Shown: positions 18,521 through 28,737, counted from the stretch's first letter. The stretch: DNA of 64,000 bases from JAIYCX01 sp964353175 (GCA_964353175.1 CAYGUX010000001.1:1-64000), one strand, 5' to 3'. Made by a program: numbers and translations. Notes: generated by a model not told the origin, from the letters alone.

Positions 18521-19270
18521 GTGGCAAAATTAGCAGGTGGAGGACCTTCGTTAGCGATTCAAGACATCTGGAATTCAGTGGCTTTAGAGGAACGCCTTGA
18601 ATTAATTGCTAAATCCCAAGCATCGGGGATTATCGCGGCCACCATCACAGTATTTATTGTAAGTAGCATCGGTTATGGCCTAGATAATATCTGGTTCGTA
18701 GCGGCAGCGATTGGAAGTGGATTTTTTGTATTCCCCCTATTTAGTAGTCAAACATGGAGATCTGGGAAACCCTCGCTCATTTTGGCATATCTTGCGATTA
18801 GGACAGTCTCAAGGAGATATGCTCATGTTATTGGACTAACCAATATTGACTTAATCTTAGTTTATAAAGGTACTTTTGAAGAGGTTTTTAACAATAGAGA
18901 AGATAAAGAATTACATCTTCAAAGCCAATCCATAGACTTCAATAATCAAGGCAACGCTGACAAAGAAGTATGGATCATATTACTGAAGGGCGGACTACTA
19001 GTTCTTTCTGAAAAAAGAGGTGGGGCTAAGCTAGAATTTGCTACGCCAATTATCGCTGATACCATAATAGAACAAATAAATGAAAAAGATTCTCAATATT
19101 CGAACTATATAATTCACGGTTCTTCCATGAGCAAAGGTCGATCAGCAAGACTAGGGTCTAAATATACAGGTGCACATTATGTATTCTTAAAACGATTTCA
19201 GGCTCTTGTTTTTGAAGCACAAAAATCACAAGAGACATTAGAGAAACTCAGACAAACTGGAACGCCTTAA
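18521..19270 (+). CDS. Two-helix membrane protein of unknown family
   Basis: The start is a GTG at 18521 with AAAGAGG seven bases upstream. The 249-residue protein has a short N-terminus (GGGPSLAIQDIWNSVALEERLEL), two membrane helices at about residues 33-52 and 55-73 with the loop GYGLDN between them, then a soluble region of about 170 residues with mixed alpha/beta character (DKEVWIILLKGGLLVLSEK). The C-terminal part is presumably cytoplasmic. I do not recognise it. It lies alone between the divergent comM-like gene and the AMIN-domain gene, with about 230 bases before the latter. Confidence 0.6.
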   Translation: MAKLAGGGPSLAIQDIWNSVALEERLELIAKSQASGIIAATITVFIVSSIGYGLDNIWFVAAAIGSGFFVFPLFSSQTWRSGKPSLILAYLAIRTVSRRYAHVIGLTNIDLILVYKGTFEEVFNNREDKELHLQSQSIDFNNQGNADKEVWIILLKGGLLVLSEKRGGAKLEFATPIIADTIIEQINEKDSQYSNYIIHGSSMSKGRSARLGSKYTGAHYVFLKRFQALVFEAQKSQETLEKLRQTGTP

Positions 19271-19501
19271 TACTTTAAGTAACATCAAGTAAGTTAAAGC
19301 GACTTTGTAAATCTTAAATTGTTTCCTTAGTAATCATCAGAAACAAATTCTAAGCTCCGATCATCTTCATCAAGAGAGTTTTTTGTGCCTTTCCTCATAA
19401 ATGCTGTCTCATATTACCAATAAGATTGAACTCTTACGTTGCTTTAAGCATCTAAAATTACTAATCTACAATAAATTTTATACTCCAATTCCCCATTAAA
19501 A

Positions 19502-20827
19502 ATGATCTATACACTACTTTCAACTAATAAAAATAACTTTAAAGTAATGACCTTGCTGACATTTCTATTTTTTGGCAATCTCCTACTAGCAACAAGTTGT
19601 TTTTCTCAATCGATAGAAAAAGAAATTGCATTTGAAGGCTTCAACTTAAAGCTCATTGAAAAAAATTCTCAAGTTCATATTGAGCTTAATGGCCAACAAG
19701 GACCTCTTAAGACTAATTCTGAGATCGTGCCCAATCCGGATCGCTTTCTAATTGACGTACTAGGCGTGCGCTCGAATACGGCGAGATCCATAGGACTCGA
19801 TGGGGAGCTTGCAAAAAAAATTAGAGTTGGAATTCATAGAGATAAGACTAGAATTGTCATTGATCTTCAAAAAGACATAGACTCCCTAAAATTTCTAAAT
19901 ACAGATAAGTCTGATGCTAACACAGGCAACTATAAATATGAATTCAAGGTGACAGGGAACATACCTCACCAAAACTCCATTGTCGAGCCCTCCAAAATTA
20001 ACGCCTCATCCTCCACAGAAACTCCCTTAAACAAAAGCATAGAATTACCAACACCCTCACTAACGCCACTAAATAAGACTGAACGAATGTCTAACGAAGT
20101 AAACAAAGAACTTACGACCCTCTCTAAAAACGATCAAGAGGATCCAAAACTACCAGAAGATAATACCAAAAAAGTTATCGAAGAAGACACTAAGATTAAA
20201 GAAATCTTAAAAACCGATCCCTTAAAAGGAGTGAAGACAGAAGATCTACATCAGGACTTCGCAACTCCAGAAAGCATAAAACCAATAGAGAAAATAAGAT
20301 CTAAGTTACCTGACCCAATCCCCGCAAAGGAACTTGAAACTGATTCTGTCGCAGCTAACTCACTCGCAAGTAAACTTCAGGAATCTAGTAAAACGCCTCC
20401 CATAGATCTTTCAATTACGGATGCTGTTGCAGTGCCATTAATCGCACCAACCCCATTAGGGGAAATCGACCAAGCCATATTAGATATAAAAAAATCTAAT
20501 ATGCTTAAGAAAAATGTCTTAAAAAATGTCGTATTTCAAACAACCTCTGACAACATACAAAGCACCATAGCAGTTTCCTTAAGCGAATTAGGAGCTTACG
20601 ACTTAAAACAGGCCTCTGAGAGTAGATATGTACTTGAATTACCGAATACTAGGCTTAGAGCTGAGCACCTTAACTTGCCTCAATACCCACCAGATTCCTT
20701 CAAAGGTTTTGTTTACATAAAAGCGGAAGAAACAGAAACTGCGAGTTTAGTAATAATAGTAGTAGATCCAGGTATTAAGCTTTCAACCGAAGTATCACTG
20801 GGCAAACTGTGGATAAAATCTAAATAA
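19502..20827 (+). CDS. AMIN-domain envelope protein
   Basis: This 441-residue exported protein has an N-terminal signal sequence ending near LLLATSCFSQ. ATSC may be a weak lipobox, so it may be lipid-anchored. Residues about 40-145 look like an AMIN domain: HIELNGQQG, NPDRFLIDVLGV and KIRVGIHRDKTRIVIDLQK, the repeat used by AmiC amidases and PilQ secretins to bind septal or envelope peptidoglycan. A long disordered, Lys/Pro/Ser/Thr-rich middle follows. The last 120 residues look like a second beta-rich, AMIN-like module (SKYVLELPNTRLRAEHLNL-type pattern). No amidase or secretin domain follows. The next gene begins in its stop codon, so the two are translationally coupled. Confidence 0.7.
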   Translation: MIYTLLSTNKNNFKVMTLLTFLFFGNLLLATSCFSQSIEKEIAFEGFNLKLIEKNSQVHIELNGQQGPLKTNSEIVPNPDRFLIDVLGVRSNTARSIGLDGELAKKIRVGIHRDKTRIVIDLQKDIDSLKFLNTDKSDANTGNYKYEFKVTGNIPHQNSIVEPSKINASSSTETPLNKSIELPTPSLTPLNKTERMSNEVNKELTTLSKNDQEDPKLPEDNTKKVIEEDTKIKEILKTDPLKGVKTEDLHQDFATPESIKPIEKIRSKLPDPIPAKELETDSVAANSLASKLQESSKTPPIDLSITDAVAVPLIAPTPLGEIDQAILDIKKSNMLKKNVLKNVVFQTTSDNIQSTIAVSLSELGAYDLKQASESRYVLELPNTRLRAEHLNLPQYPPDSFKGFVYIKAEETETASLVIIVVDPGIKLSTEVSLGKLWIKSK

Positions 20828-21288
20828 TGTTGCGAATAAAAAAAACAGTACTCACAATAGTCATAAGCCTGATAATTGGCATTGCTATTCCGAGTACCGT
20901 TTTGGGATCGAATGTTCTTATAAACAATTCACTCTCCAAGGATGACGAAGGTTCATTGCTAGAAGTTGACAGCATTACCACTAAGGAAGGAGTGAAAGCC
21001 AGATATAGGCTAAGGATCTACCCTGGAGAAACGAAAGAAGTCTCCTCTAAGGACCTACTTGGGTTTCAGATTAGTCGAGTATTTGATTCCCATAAGTTAA
21101 GGTACGAGATCACTTGTACGGCAACAAGAGGATTTACACCGGTTACGTTTAATGTCTCAAAAATCCATGAGGATAAGCTTGGACCTGAATGTAAACTTAC
21201 TGGATACGGACATTGGTCCAGAAGAACTGGCCTAAACTGGCTAATGAAGAAAAAAACTAACCTTGATAAACACAAGAATAGACGATAG
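20827..21288 (+). CDS. Exported protein coupled to AMIN gene
   Basis: The ATG overlaps the stop of the AMIN-domain gene (TAATG). The 153-residue product has a signal peptide (MLRIKKTVLTIVISLIIGIA, cleavage near TVLGS). The mature part is small, basic and probably beta-rich, with two cysteines at ITCTATRG and PECKLTG that could pair. It ends in a lysine-rich tail. I do not recognise the family. The coupling suggests a partner of the AMIN protein in the periplasm. A stem-loop follows 12 bases after the stop. Confidence 0.6.
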   Translation: MLRIKKTVLTIVISLIIGIAIPSTVLGSNVLINNSLSKDDEGSLLEVDSITTKEGVKARYRLRIYPGETKEVSSKDLLGFQISRVFDSHKLRYEITCTATRGFTPVTFNVSKIHEDKLGPECKLTGYGHWSRRTGLNWLMKKKTNLDKHKNRR

Positions 21289-21300
21289 TTGATCGTCCTA

Positions 21301-21327
21301 AGGCAGTGAAGCTTATATTTACTGCCT
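21301..21327. terminator. Stem-loop between convergent genes
   Basis: AGGCAGTGAA (21301-21310) pairs with TTTACTGCCT (21318-21327), ten pairs including one G-T, around a seven-base loop. It sits between the ends of two convergent genes (21288 and 21337). There is no T-run on either side, so it is at best a weak bidirectional terminator. Confidence 0.4.
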
Positions 21328-21336
21328 GTCATCCCT

Positions 21337-22152
21337 TTAAGAATACCCCTCTCGATAAGAAGGATAGTTAAACTCAAATCCAGTCTCAACTAGTTTTGTA
21401 TTGGCAACTTTCTTTCCTGTACAAATCCCTTTCCCTAAGGAGTCTAAATAATCTGTGCCTGGCTTTAATAAGTCCAAGCCTTTAACCTGTCTTATAAAAT
21501 TCATCACCTCTAAACGTTCTGTGGGATAGGAGTCACTAATATTCCATACGCCGCCTAAACTTCTTTCAATTAAAAAATGTACTGCCCTAGCCCCATCTAT
21601 TTTGTGAATTCGATTGGTATAATGAGGTGCTCTATCGTAGATTCCATCTGGAAAATTTTCTGCCGCTTTTATTAGAAAATTTCTTCCAAGCCCATAGATA
21701 CCAGAGAAACGACAAACTCTCCCCAATGTAAAGTTCTGAGCAAGGACTAAACCCTCTCCCCTCACGATAAAACTAGACTTATCTTGAGAGTTACTAAGGA
21801 CCTCCCCTAACTCATCTATCAAAGAGCCATCATTCTCAAGATAAACTCCACTTGATGATATGAAAGTAAAAGAAGATAAGTTCTTATCTTGATAGTACGA
21901 CAAGATTTTTTCTACTCCAAGATAATAAGCTTCATTATACGAATCTAATTCAGCATTATCAGCTGATACGCAATAAATAATATGATCTATATTTAGGGGT
22001 AAGTTTTTATAGCTTAGAACATCCAGAACATTAAACTGATGTGTCTTGTCTCGACCTGAGCGAGAGGTAGATAGGACTTCATGCCCTTCATTAAATTGAC
22101 AGACTATCTCACTACCTAAGTATCCTGATCCTATGACTAAGACTTTACTCAC
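21337..22152 (-). CDS. NAD(P)-binding SDR / epimerase-like protein
   Basis: This 271-residue Rossmann-fold protein begins MSKVLVIGSGYLGSEIV, the GxGYLG nucleotide-binding loop of the YeeZ-type extended SDR group. Later motifs include DHIIYCVSAD, FTFISSSGVYLEND (SSxGVY, in the position of the catalytic Ser/Tyr region), LGRVCRFSGIYGLGRNFL and AVHFLIERSLGGVWNISD. The substrate is unknown; family members act on sugar nucleotides or related compounds. Its ATG overlaps the stop of the ABC exporter gene by 4 bases, so the two are one operon. The placement next to a glucan locus is compatible with a sugar-related role, but this is inference. Confidence 0.82.
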   Translation of the reverse strand: MSKVLVIGSGYLGSEIVCQFNEGHEVLSTSRSGRDKTHQFNVLDVLSYKNLPLNIDHIIYCVSADNAELDSYNEAYYLGVEKILSYYQDKNLSSFTFISSSGVYLENDGSLIDELGEVLSNSQDKSSFIVRGEGLVLAQNFTLGRVCRFSGIYGLGRNFLIKAAENFPDGIYDRAPHYTNRIHKIDGARAVHFLIERSLGGVWNISDSYPTERLEVMNFIRQVKGLDLLKPGTDYLDSLGKGICTGKKVANTKLVETGFEFNYPSYREGYS

Positions 22153-23984
22153 TTAGAAATATCGACTAAGGATGGCCCGACTACCTCTACCCCTGATCCA
22201 CCATTTTCGGAATCCTTAATATTCCTTTCGTAGTCTTGCCACATTCTATAGAAATGTTTTTTGGAGTCGATCAGTTCTCCATATGACCCCACCTCGACCA
22301 CCTGACTATTAGACATCACAATAATTTTATCAAATAAAGGTATTAAATTAAGTCTGTGACAAGAAGAAACAACGGTTCGATCTGCAAAATGATACAAAAG
22401 GCCTAAATATATTTCTTTTTCAGTTTTAGGATCGAGACTAGAAGTAGGTTCATCCAATAGAATAATATCTCGTTTCCTAGCTCGAATCAGTCCCCTAGCC
22501 AAGGAAAGTCTTTGTCTCTCCCCTACGGAAAGGTTCAGGCCTTTCTCTGCCAAACTAGTATCAACTCCCTTAGATAGTTTGGCAACCAAAGAATCCAATT
22601 TACATAAAGAGATAAAAAAGGCTAACTCCTTAGAGGAGAACTCCTCCCCCATAGTTAAATTATAGGAAAAGGTCTCTGAAAATATCTCTGGCTCCTGTGG
22701 CAACAATAGAGAGATAGGCCCTAGGTCATTAAATCTTAATCCCTCCTGTAGATCCGTACCCAACTCATAAGTATCAGGCAATATCAATCCACCAAGGACT
22801 TTTAATAATGTAGATTTACCACTTCCACTTGGTCCGACTAGGGCAATTTTCTCGCCTCGCTTGAAATTTACATTTACACCATTAAGTCCCATTTTTTCGC
22901 CAGCAACGTAACTAAAATTAAGATCATTAATTTTAACTTCGGACCAATCATTAGCTACGTGTACTAATTTACCGACTTTGCCAAAAGCTTCTGCATCTTC
23001 AAATATGGAAATAGCATCTTCATACGCGGTAGAAGCCTCTATAATTCCGCTATAGTAACCAGTGAAAGACCCAATAGCTTGAAAAATCCGATCTAAATAG
23101 TTTAGTAGAACATAAACTTGTGCAACATCCAAAGCAGCACCACTACGACCATGATTATAGAAATATATTACAAGGGAGATAGAAATTACTAAAGCATTCC
23201 CAATTCCAGTTGAGCCCCACTTTAATTCCATAAAAGTGGAGATAACTCTTGTAAGATTTAGTCCTTCTGGCTTTAAAGATTTCAAACGGTACTTAACAGG
23301 TTCTTCTAAAGACAGAGTCTTCACTGTCACCACATTACTTAAGCAATCCACGGAGACTCTGCTTAACTTATCACTAAACATGTTATTTCTACGCATAATC
23401 ACGATCAAGCGCTTATTAAACAACACCATCGCAAAAATTGTAATAAAGGCTAATGTAATAACGCTAGTTGCGACCTGAAAATCTAAGGCAAAAATTGCAA
23501 TTCCAGCAAAAAGTACTTTAACTAAGCCTTCAATTATCAACCAGATATAAGTACCCACCATACTTTCAATCGCACCAGCGGATCTCTGCAATCGACTAAG
23601 GTTCTCACCAGAGTGATGCTTCACATGCCATGACAGAGGGAAATCTACTAAAGCATCAAAAACCTTAGTCATCACATTGATTCGAGCGACATAGGCCACT
23701 CTTGCTTGCACCCACCTAGCTAAGTGGTGAAATAAGGTATGTCCCAATCTAAATAGAAAATACAAACCAATACCCACCAAACCAGAGTCAAATGCCTCCT
23801 GACTTGGGCCCTTTTCGACAAAAACGCTTAAAGTGTATCCAATTGCCCATGGAACGAGCAGATCAATAGTGTAGGCGATAACAAAGAGAAATATAAAAAG
23901 GAAAAACCGTGGGCGTTCCTCTGCGATTGCTTCCCAAGCACCCTTAACTAAGGGCATAAAAGTTTTTTTCTTTCTTGAAGCCAT
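22149..23984 (-). CDS. ABC exporter, fused permease and ATPase
   Basis: A 611-residue type IV (MsbA/NdvA-like) half-transporter. Residues about 20-320 hold six membrane helices (for example FFLFIFLFVIAYTIDLLVPW). The ATPase carries Walker A GPSGSGKSTL (about 384), the Q-loop LLPQEPEIF, signature LSVGERQRLSLARG (about 484), Walker B IILLDEPTSSLDP (about 508) and the switch His in SSCHRLN. The substrate is not deducible from sequence alone. The known exporter of cyclic beta-1,2-glucan, NdvA/ChvA, has the same architecture and length, and an NdvB synthase lies on the divergent arm 4.7 kb away, so a glucan or lipid-linked cargo is possible. It is translationally coupled to the SDR gene. Confidence 0.9.
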   Translation of the reverse strand: MASRKKKTFMPLVKGAWEAIAEERPRFFLFIFLFVIAYTIDLLVPWAIGYTLSVFVEKGPSQEAFDSGLVGIGLYFLFRLGHTLFHHLARWVQARVAYVARINVMTKVFDALVDFPLSWHVKHHSGENLSRLQRSAGAIESMVGTYIWLIIEGLVKVLFAGIAIFALDFQVATSVITLAFITIFAMVLFNKRLIVIMRRNNMFSDKLSRVSVDCLSNVVTVKTLSLEEPVKYRLKSLKPEGLNLTRVISTFMELKWGSTGIGNALVISISLVIYFYNHGRSGAALDVAQVYVLLNYLDRIFQAIGSFTGYYSGIIEASTAYEDAISIFEDAEAFGKVGKLVHVANDWSEVKINDLNFSYVAGEKMGLNGVNVNFKRGEKIALVGPSGSGKSTLLKVLGGLILPDTYELGTDLQEGLRFNDLGPISLLLPQEPEIFSETFSYNLTMGEEFSSKELAFFISLCKLDSLVAKLSKGVDTSLAEKGLNLSVGERQRLSLARGLIRARKRDIILLDEPTSSLDPKTEKEIYLGLLYHFADRTVVSSCHRLNLIPLFDKIIVMSNSQVVEVGSYGELIDSKKHFYRMWQDYERNIKDSENGGSGVEVVGPSLVDISK

Positions 23985-24257
23985 ATATTAAAAACTTACT
24001 TTAATTTTAAGGCTTCTTAAAGCCCTTAAATCAGATTAAATCAATAGACAATTAATTATGTCGGAATTTAAGGCTCACATATATCTTTAATGAGTAAATT
24101 TCAAATCTTATCGCCCAAATACCAGACCAATTAAGTCGCTTAATAGTTTAGGAATCCAATTTATTATGATAGCGTCTGAATATAAAGAATATAATTAATT
24201 AGAGCATCTTAGCTTCAGCAATTAATAGGCAATTTTAATAAATAGAGTAGGCGCGTA

Positions 24258-25946
24258 TTGGCAAGGTCATTCAGTCCCACACTTAGAAGGCTTTGGAGGT
24301 TAGTCAAAGGTTTTCTAACATCAGAAATTAAGTGGCACGCCATGGGCTTGCTACTACTTTTGATTATTTTCGCACTCGCGATTGCAGGTCTGAATGTTAA
24401 AATAAGTTACATTAATAGAGATCTGTTCAATGCTCTTGCACTAAAAAATCAGGCTACATTTTTTGAAAAACTAACATACCTAATCGGCGGATTTTTAGTA
24501 GCAACTCCTGTAATCGTACTTTATGCCTACACCGAACAAAGACTTGGATTACTATGGAGGAAATGGCTCAGCCGAGAGATTCTTCAGAAATACTTCAATC
24601 AACTATCCTTCTATAGAATCGGATGGTACGAAGGAATCGACAACCCAGACCAAAGAATAGAAGAAGATATTCGATCGCTCACGACGAGCCTTATTAGTCT
24701 ATTCATCATAATGATTAACTCGATATTAACTCTCGTAATGTTTGTTAATATTCTATGGACCATTACAAGCCAACTCATAGTTGCAGTCCTAGTATATTCC
24801 TTCATCGGCTCCATACTAACTTTCTTAATTGGGCGAAAATTAATTGCTTTAAATTTTACTCAATTAAAAAAAGAAGCTGACTATAGATATAAGCTAGTAA
24901 ACATAAGAGATAATGCCGAATCCATAGCATTCCTAAAAGGGGCGCCTAAGGAATTCATTCGATCAAGACAAAAGTTAAAGGACGCTCTTGCTAACTATTT
25001 AAAAATTATTAATTTAAATTTCCAATTAGGGTTTTTTGTTAATATCTACAACTATCTCAAACCAGCAATCCCGATTATGATCGTTGCTCCGCTCTTTATG
25101 AGAGGAGACATTGAGTTTGGACAAATCACCCAAGCCGCCGATGCCTTTGTACGTGTAGTAGAAGCTTTATCGGTAATGGTTGCTCACTTCGGCACGATCA
25201 GTTCTATTGCAGCCTTGGTAACTAGACTAGGGTCATTCTCAGAAGCACTCGAGAGCGCCGCTGAGGAAACCTCATGCTACTTCCCTAGAATCCATACCAA
25301 ACATGACAATTTCATCAAGATGACTAATGTCAATATCACCACCCCACACGGGGATCAGGAGCTCGCCAAAGACTTAAACTTCACACATAGTGACGGCGGA
25401 CTACTTATCCATGGCCCTAGTGGTAGGGGGAAAACATCTATCCTAAGATCTTTATCTGGCTTATGGATTTTTGGATCAGGGGAAATAACAAGACCTAAAG
25501 ATGAAGAATGTCTGTTTATTCCTCAACGGCCATACTTGGTACTTGGAACACTAAGAAACCAACTCTTATATGGCAGTAAATATTCTGGCTATACAGACAA
25601 AGAATTGATCTCAACCCTTGCCAAAGTAGGCCTAGAGAACGCAGTTGACAGGGCTAAGGGGCTAGACAAAATTTGTGATTGGTCGAACTTATTATCCTCA
25701 GGAGAACAACAGCAACTTCAGTTTGCAAGAATGCTAATCCAAAAACCAAAATATATCTTCCTAGATGAAGCTACTACTTCTATCGATAAAAAGAGAGAAA
25801 AAGAACTTTATAAGTTAATTCAAAATCAGTGCAAGGCTTGGGTAAGTGTTGGTTATTATGAATCCATGAGCACATACCACAGCTCATTTCTAGAGCTTCT
25901 TCCAGAGGGAGAATACAATGTAGTATATGGGAAGGAAGTTAAATGA
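24258..25946 (+). CDS. SbmA/BacA-like ABC transporter with fused ATPase
   Basis: The start is a TTG at 24258. Homology to the family begins at once (LRRLWRLVKGFLTSEIKWHA), and the first ATG lies after that conserved stretch, so TTG is preferred. The 562-residue protein has an SbmA_BacA-type membrane domain (ISYINRDLFNAL, WRKWLSREILQKYFN, WYEGIDNPDQRIEEDIR) with its diagnostic NPDQR motif. A compact ATPase follows: Walker A GPSGRGKTS (about 385), signature LSSGEQQQLQFARML (about 478) and Walker B YIFLDEATTSID (about 500). Relatives are YddA and Rv1819c-like transporters, moving peptides or hydrophilic solutes. The next gene overlaps it by 4 bases (ATGA). Confidence 0.88.
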   Translation: MARSFSPTLRRLWRLVKGFLTSEIKWHAMGLLLLLIIFALAIAGLNVKISYINRDLFNALALKNQATFFEKLTYLIGGFLVATPVIVLYAYTEQRLGLLWRKWLSREILQKYFNQLSFYRIGWYEGIDNPDQRIEEDIRSLTTSLISLFIIMINSILTLVMFVNILWTITSQLIVAVLVYSFIGSILTFLIGRKLIALNFTQLKKEADYRYKLVNIRDNAESIAFLKGAPKEFIRSRQKLKDALANYLKIINLNFQLGFFVNIYNYLKPAIPIMIVAPLFMRGDIEFGQITQAADAFVRVVEALSVMVAHFGTISSIAALVTRLGSFSEALESAAEETSCYFPRIHTKHDNFIKMTNVNITTPHGDQELAKDLNFTHSDGGLLIHGPSGRGKTSILRSLSGLWIFGSGEITRPKDEECLFIPQRPYLVLGTLRNQLLYGSKYSGYTDKELISTLAKVGLENAVDRAKGLDKICDWSNLLSSGEQQQLQFARMLIQKPKYIFLDEATTSIDKKREKELYKLIQNQCKAWVSVGYYESMSTYHSSFLELLPEGEYNVVYGKEVK

Positions 25947-28711
25947 TAACTTGCTCTAGATATTTTCAATTGTTTTTGGTCTTCCTAACTTCTTTCTATA
26001 TTTGTCCTGCTAAAGCTCAGAACTTATTGTCACCTGAGAATGTCTATGATCTTGCGTTCTCTGACTGCAAAAAGTTAGAAGCTGATTTAGTTGTCCAAGG
26101 TCCAAAACTGCCTTCACTTAACAAATTAAAACTCGCGGAGAATCTTAGTAAAATCATCTCCCTAAAAACGCCTAGCAACTCACAGTTCCCCGGCGCATCT
26201 TCGGCAACCTTTAACCCTAAAACATTTGACGTTTCTCTAACTCTAAATCCTAATTCAGAGAACAAAGCAAAGGAATGTGCGATTAAAAATCTACATACGC
26301 TGCTCCCAGAATCGATCATAACTGTTCCGAACCTTCTCTCTGCTTCCAAAGAAACTTCTGCTCCTAGATTTTTAAAAGTTTTAATGATTGAGAGTGCTAG
26401 GTCTTTAGTCAAATCTATAAAAGAACCTTTAAAAGACTATACCTTAAACGCTTTAGATTCAGAGTTTAAAAGCAATAAACAAATTCTTCAAGATGAGATT
26501 CTTATTCCAACAATACTTCCACTTGTCATAATGCATAGAGACTTCTTCAGTTCTCTTTCCTTACATAAACAGTCTCAAGCTCTGGCTACTGCTATACACA
26601 TAGTCGATCCCAATGGAAAGAATGAAATCCCTTTCCTTATAAAACATCTAGTTGGAGAGAACCCCTCTGCTATAAAAACTTTTGCTTTGAATACACTTTC
26701 ACACTACCCAGAAGGTGTTAAAGCTATCCTAGAATCACTACAACGAATAAAAAATAACTTAACAGTAGAAGAATCAGTACTTCTAACTAAGATTCTAGTA
26801 AAGTTTTCAAATGAAGAGCTTTCATCATTTCCATCAAAGATAGATGATCAAACTGGGGAAACCTTATTGACTTTATTAAATGTAGCGGAAGAAAATCAAT
26901 TACATGGATTAATCAGAGCTGCCAGAGAGTTAGATCTAGAGGAACAATCAAAACTATGCACCATTTCCTTGTTAGGAAAGGAACAATCAAGCCTAAATGT
27001 TAATCAAAGGATCTTTCTAGCTAGTCTTTGTTCTGCGAATAATACCAACACAACGTTCATTAATAGCCTTAAAGTCAAACTAGATCTCAGTAATATTGTG
27101 CTTCGCTTGGTACTCATATCCAAGAATGCAAACCTAAAGAAAACTACTCTTCCTCAACTATACAAAGAACTGAAGCTTCTAAAGCCTTCGATCGCTCCCA
27201 AAGAGTATAGAGAGGTCGCTTATTATATCTTACACCTAGAAAATAGTAATCAAAAGTCCAATTCTAAGGTGGGTTTTCTCAAGCTGGCAGGAGAATTAAT
27301 CTCAGAAGAACCCATCTACCCTAATCAAGTAGAAAATTTAGTTACAACAAAAGCTAATCCAAGCCTAGATTTTTTCTCTTCTCTTGGCAGGCAATCAATA
27401 AAGCCAGTTGCAACTATGTTAAAAAACACTAAAAGCAATTTACTACTCAAACAAGGGCTTTCAATTGTCTTATCAGACACCTACCTTACATATCCGGAAC
27501 TCCAATTAATCCTCGAACAGCTACTCTCTAATAAAGACCTAGAAATTAGAAGACTTGCATTTCAAGCTTTACTTAAAAAGCCAAGAGAATACCCGCGTAG
27601 TAAATCAAAGAACAAATCTTCTAAAAGCGCATATCACCAGTACTACACTGCAAGGCTAAGCTTAAACTATCTAGATCCTAGTAAAACTAAAGCTAGAGAA
27701 GCTGTGGCATCAGACCTAATCGCTGTACTTCCCAAGCTGAAATGCCAAGAAGCATCGGTCAATCTTCCCTCGATCTCTAAAATTGACCTGATTAATTTGG
27801 CGCCTAGTCTTAAAGAAAAAGCTGAGTCACATCTTTTAAGTTGCCTAGAGAACGGAGGACCTTATGGGAAAAGATCCATAAACACACTTTCAATGCTATC
27901 TAACTTAAGCCCAGAATCTACTAAACGCCTTGAATCCATACTTTCTAGCATGAGCTCCACTCAACTACATGCTTCAGATGGATTAAAGTACTTAAACTTG
28001 TTGTACCCACCTAAAGATTTCCCTACTGAGATTTTAAAGAAAATAATCTCCAATCTTAGCACTAACCTTAGCTTAAAAGAACAATCTACCTATGCACTCT
28101 GGCTTAGCACAAGTGACTTTAACAAAGATATTGCTCTTAGCATCATTGAAAATAACTTTTCACAATCCATCTTAACTATTGCGAAAGAAATACTACTTTC
28201 AAATGAACAAGACAAAATGGACTTGGTGCCACTGCTTGAAATCATAGAAAAAAACAAGCTAGACCTAAGGCAGTTAATACAACATCTTCCTAACATCACG
28301 AAAAAAGAGATTGTTAGCCACACTAATTCCGACACCAATCTAAACCTTGACCTGGAAGTCAAAAATCTCTTTTGTCCATATTTAAAGTTTGAGGACTGCA
28401 AAATTGCCATTAAACCTTCCCTAGAGCAAATCATTGAGAACCCCTTTAAAGCCATCAAGGAAGTTAATATCTTACTAGATATCCCTGCCAATAACTCTCC
28501 TGAGGATCAGACACTAATAGATTCCTCCATCGAATACCGCTTAATTTCGCTGCTCCAATATGGGCATTTTAGAGAAATGGCGAATTCAAATCACTCAACA
28601 AAATTTCAGAAAACCTTAGAGCACTTAAAAACAACAACTAATGATGAAACCATTAGGTCTAGCACCCAATTCTATCTTAAACATATAGCCCGAACTGCTT
28701 TAGTAAGATAA
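25943..28711 (+). CDS. Large exported helical (HEAT-like) protein
   Basis: The ATG overlaps the stop of the ABC gene by 4 bases, so the two are coupled. The 922-residue protein has a signal peptide (MITCSRYFQLFLVFLTSFY, cleavage near KAQ) and is then almost entirely helical, with repeating amphipathic pairs such as NPSAIKTFALNTLSHYPEG and DLEIRRLAFQALLKKPRE that resemble HEAT/ARM units. No enzyme motif was seen. Such solenoids usually bind protein partners. The position between an ABC transporter and the NdvB gene (26 bases further on) suggests a periplasmic scaffold or adaptor for that system. I do not recognise a named family. Confidence 0.68.
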   Translation: MITCSRYFQLFLVFLTSFYICPAKAQNLLSPENVYDLAFSDCKKLEADLVVQGPKLPSLNKLKLAENLSKIISLKTPSNSQFPGASSATFNPKTFDVSLTLNPNSENKAKECAIKNLHTLLPESIITVPNLLSASKETSAPRFLKVLMIESARSLVKSIKEPLKDYTLNALDSEFKSNKQILQDEILIPTILPLVIMHRDFFSSLSLHKQSQALATAIHIVDPNGKNEIPFLIKHLVGENPSAIKTFALNTLSHYPEGVKAILESLQRIKNNLTVEESVLLTKILVKFSNEELSSFPSKIDDQTGETLLTLLNVAEENQLHGLIRAARELDLEEQSKLCTISLLGKEQSSLNVNQRIFLASLCSANNTNTTFINSLKVKLDLSNIVLRLVLISKNANLKKTTLPQLYKELKLLKPSIAPKEYREVAYYILHLENSNQKSNSKVGFLKLAGELISEEPIYPNQVENLVTTKANPSLDFFSSLGRQSIKPVATMLKNTKSNLLLKQGLSIVLSDTYLTYPELQLILEQLLSNKDLEIRRLAFQALLKKPREYPRSKSKNKSSKSAYHQYYTARLSLNYLDPSKTKAREAVASDLIAVLPKLKCQEASVNLPSISKIDLINLAPSLKEKAESHLLSCLENGGPYGKRSINTLSMLSNLSPESTKRLESILSSMSSTQLHASDGLKYLNLLYPPKDFPTEILKKIISNLSTNLSLKEQSTYALWLSTSDFNKDIALSIIENNFSQSILTIAKEILLSNEQDKMDLVPLLEIIEKNKLDLRQLIQHLPNITKKEIVSHTNSDTNLNLDLEVKNLFCPYLKFEDCKIAIKPSLEQIIENPFKAIKEVNILLDIPANNSPEDQTLIDSSIEYRLISLLQYGHFREMANSNHSTKFQKTLEHLKTTTNDETIRSSTQFYLKHIARTALVR

Positions 28712-28737
28712 AATAGTAAAAAAAGAACAAACTCAGT

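Noticed and set aside
1269..19270. The three anchored membrane proteins at 1269, 12710 and 18521 as parts of a dispersed secretion or conjugation system
   Set aside because: They share only general topology. No ATPase, coupling protein or other subunit of such a system was seen in the window.
21301..21327. Strong intrinsic terminator after the AMIN operon
   Set aside because: The stem is good but there is no T-run on either strand, so it was kept only as a low-confidence stem-loop.
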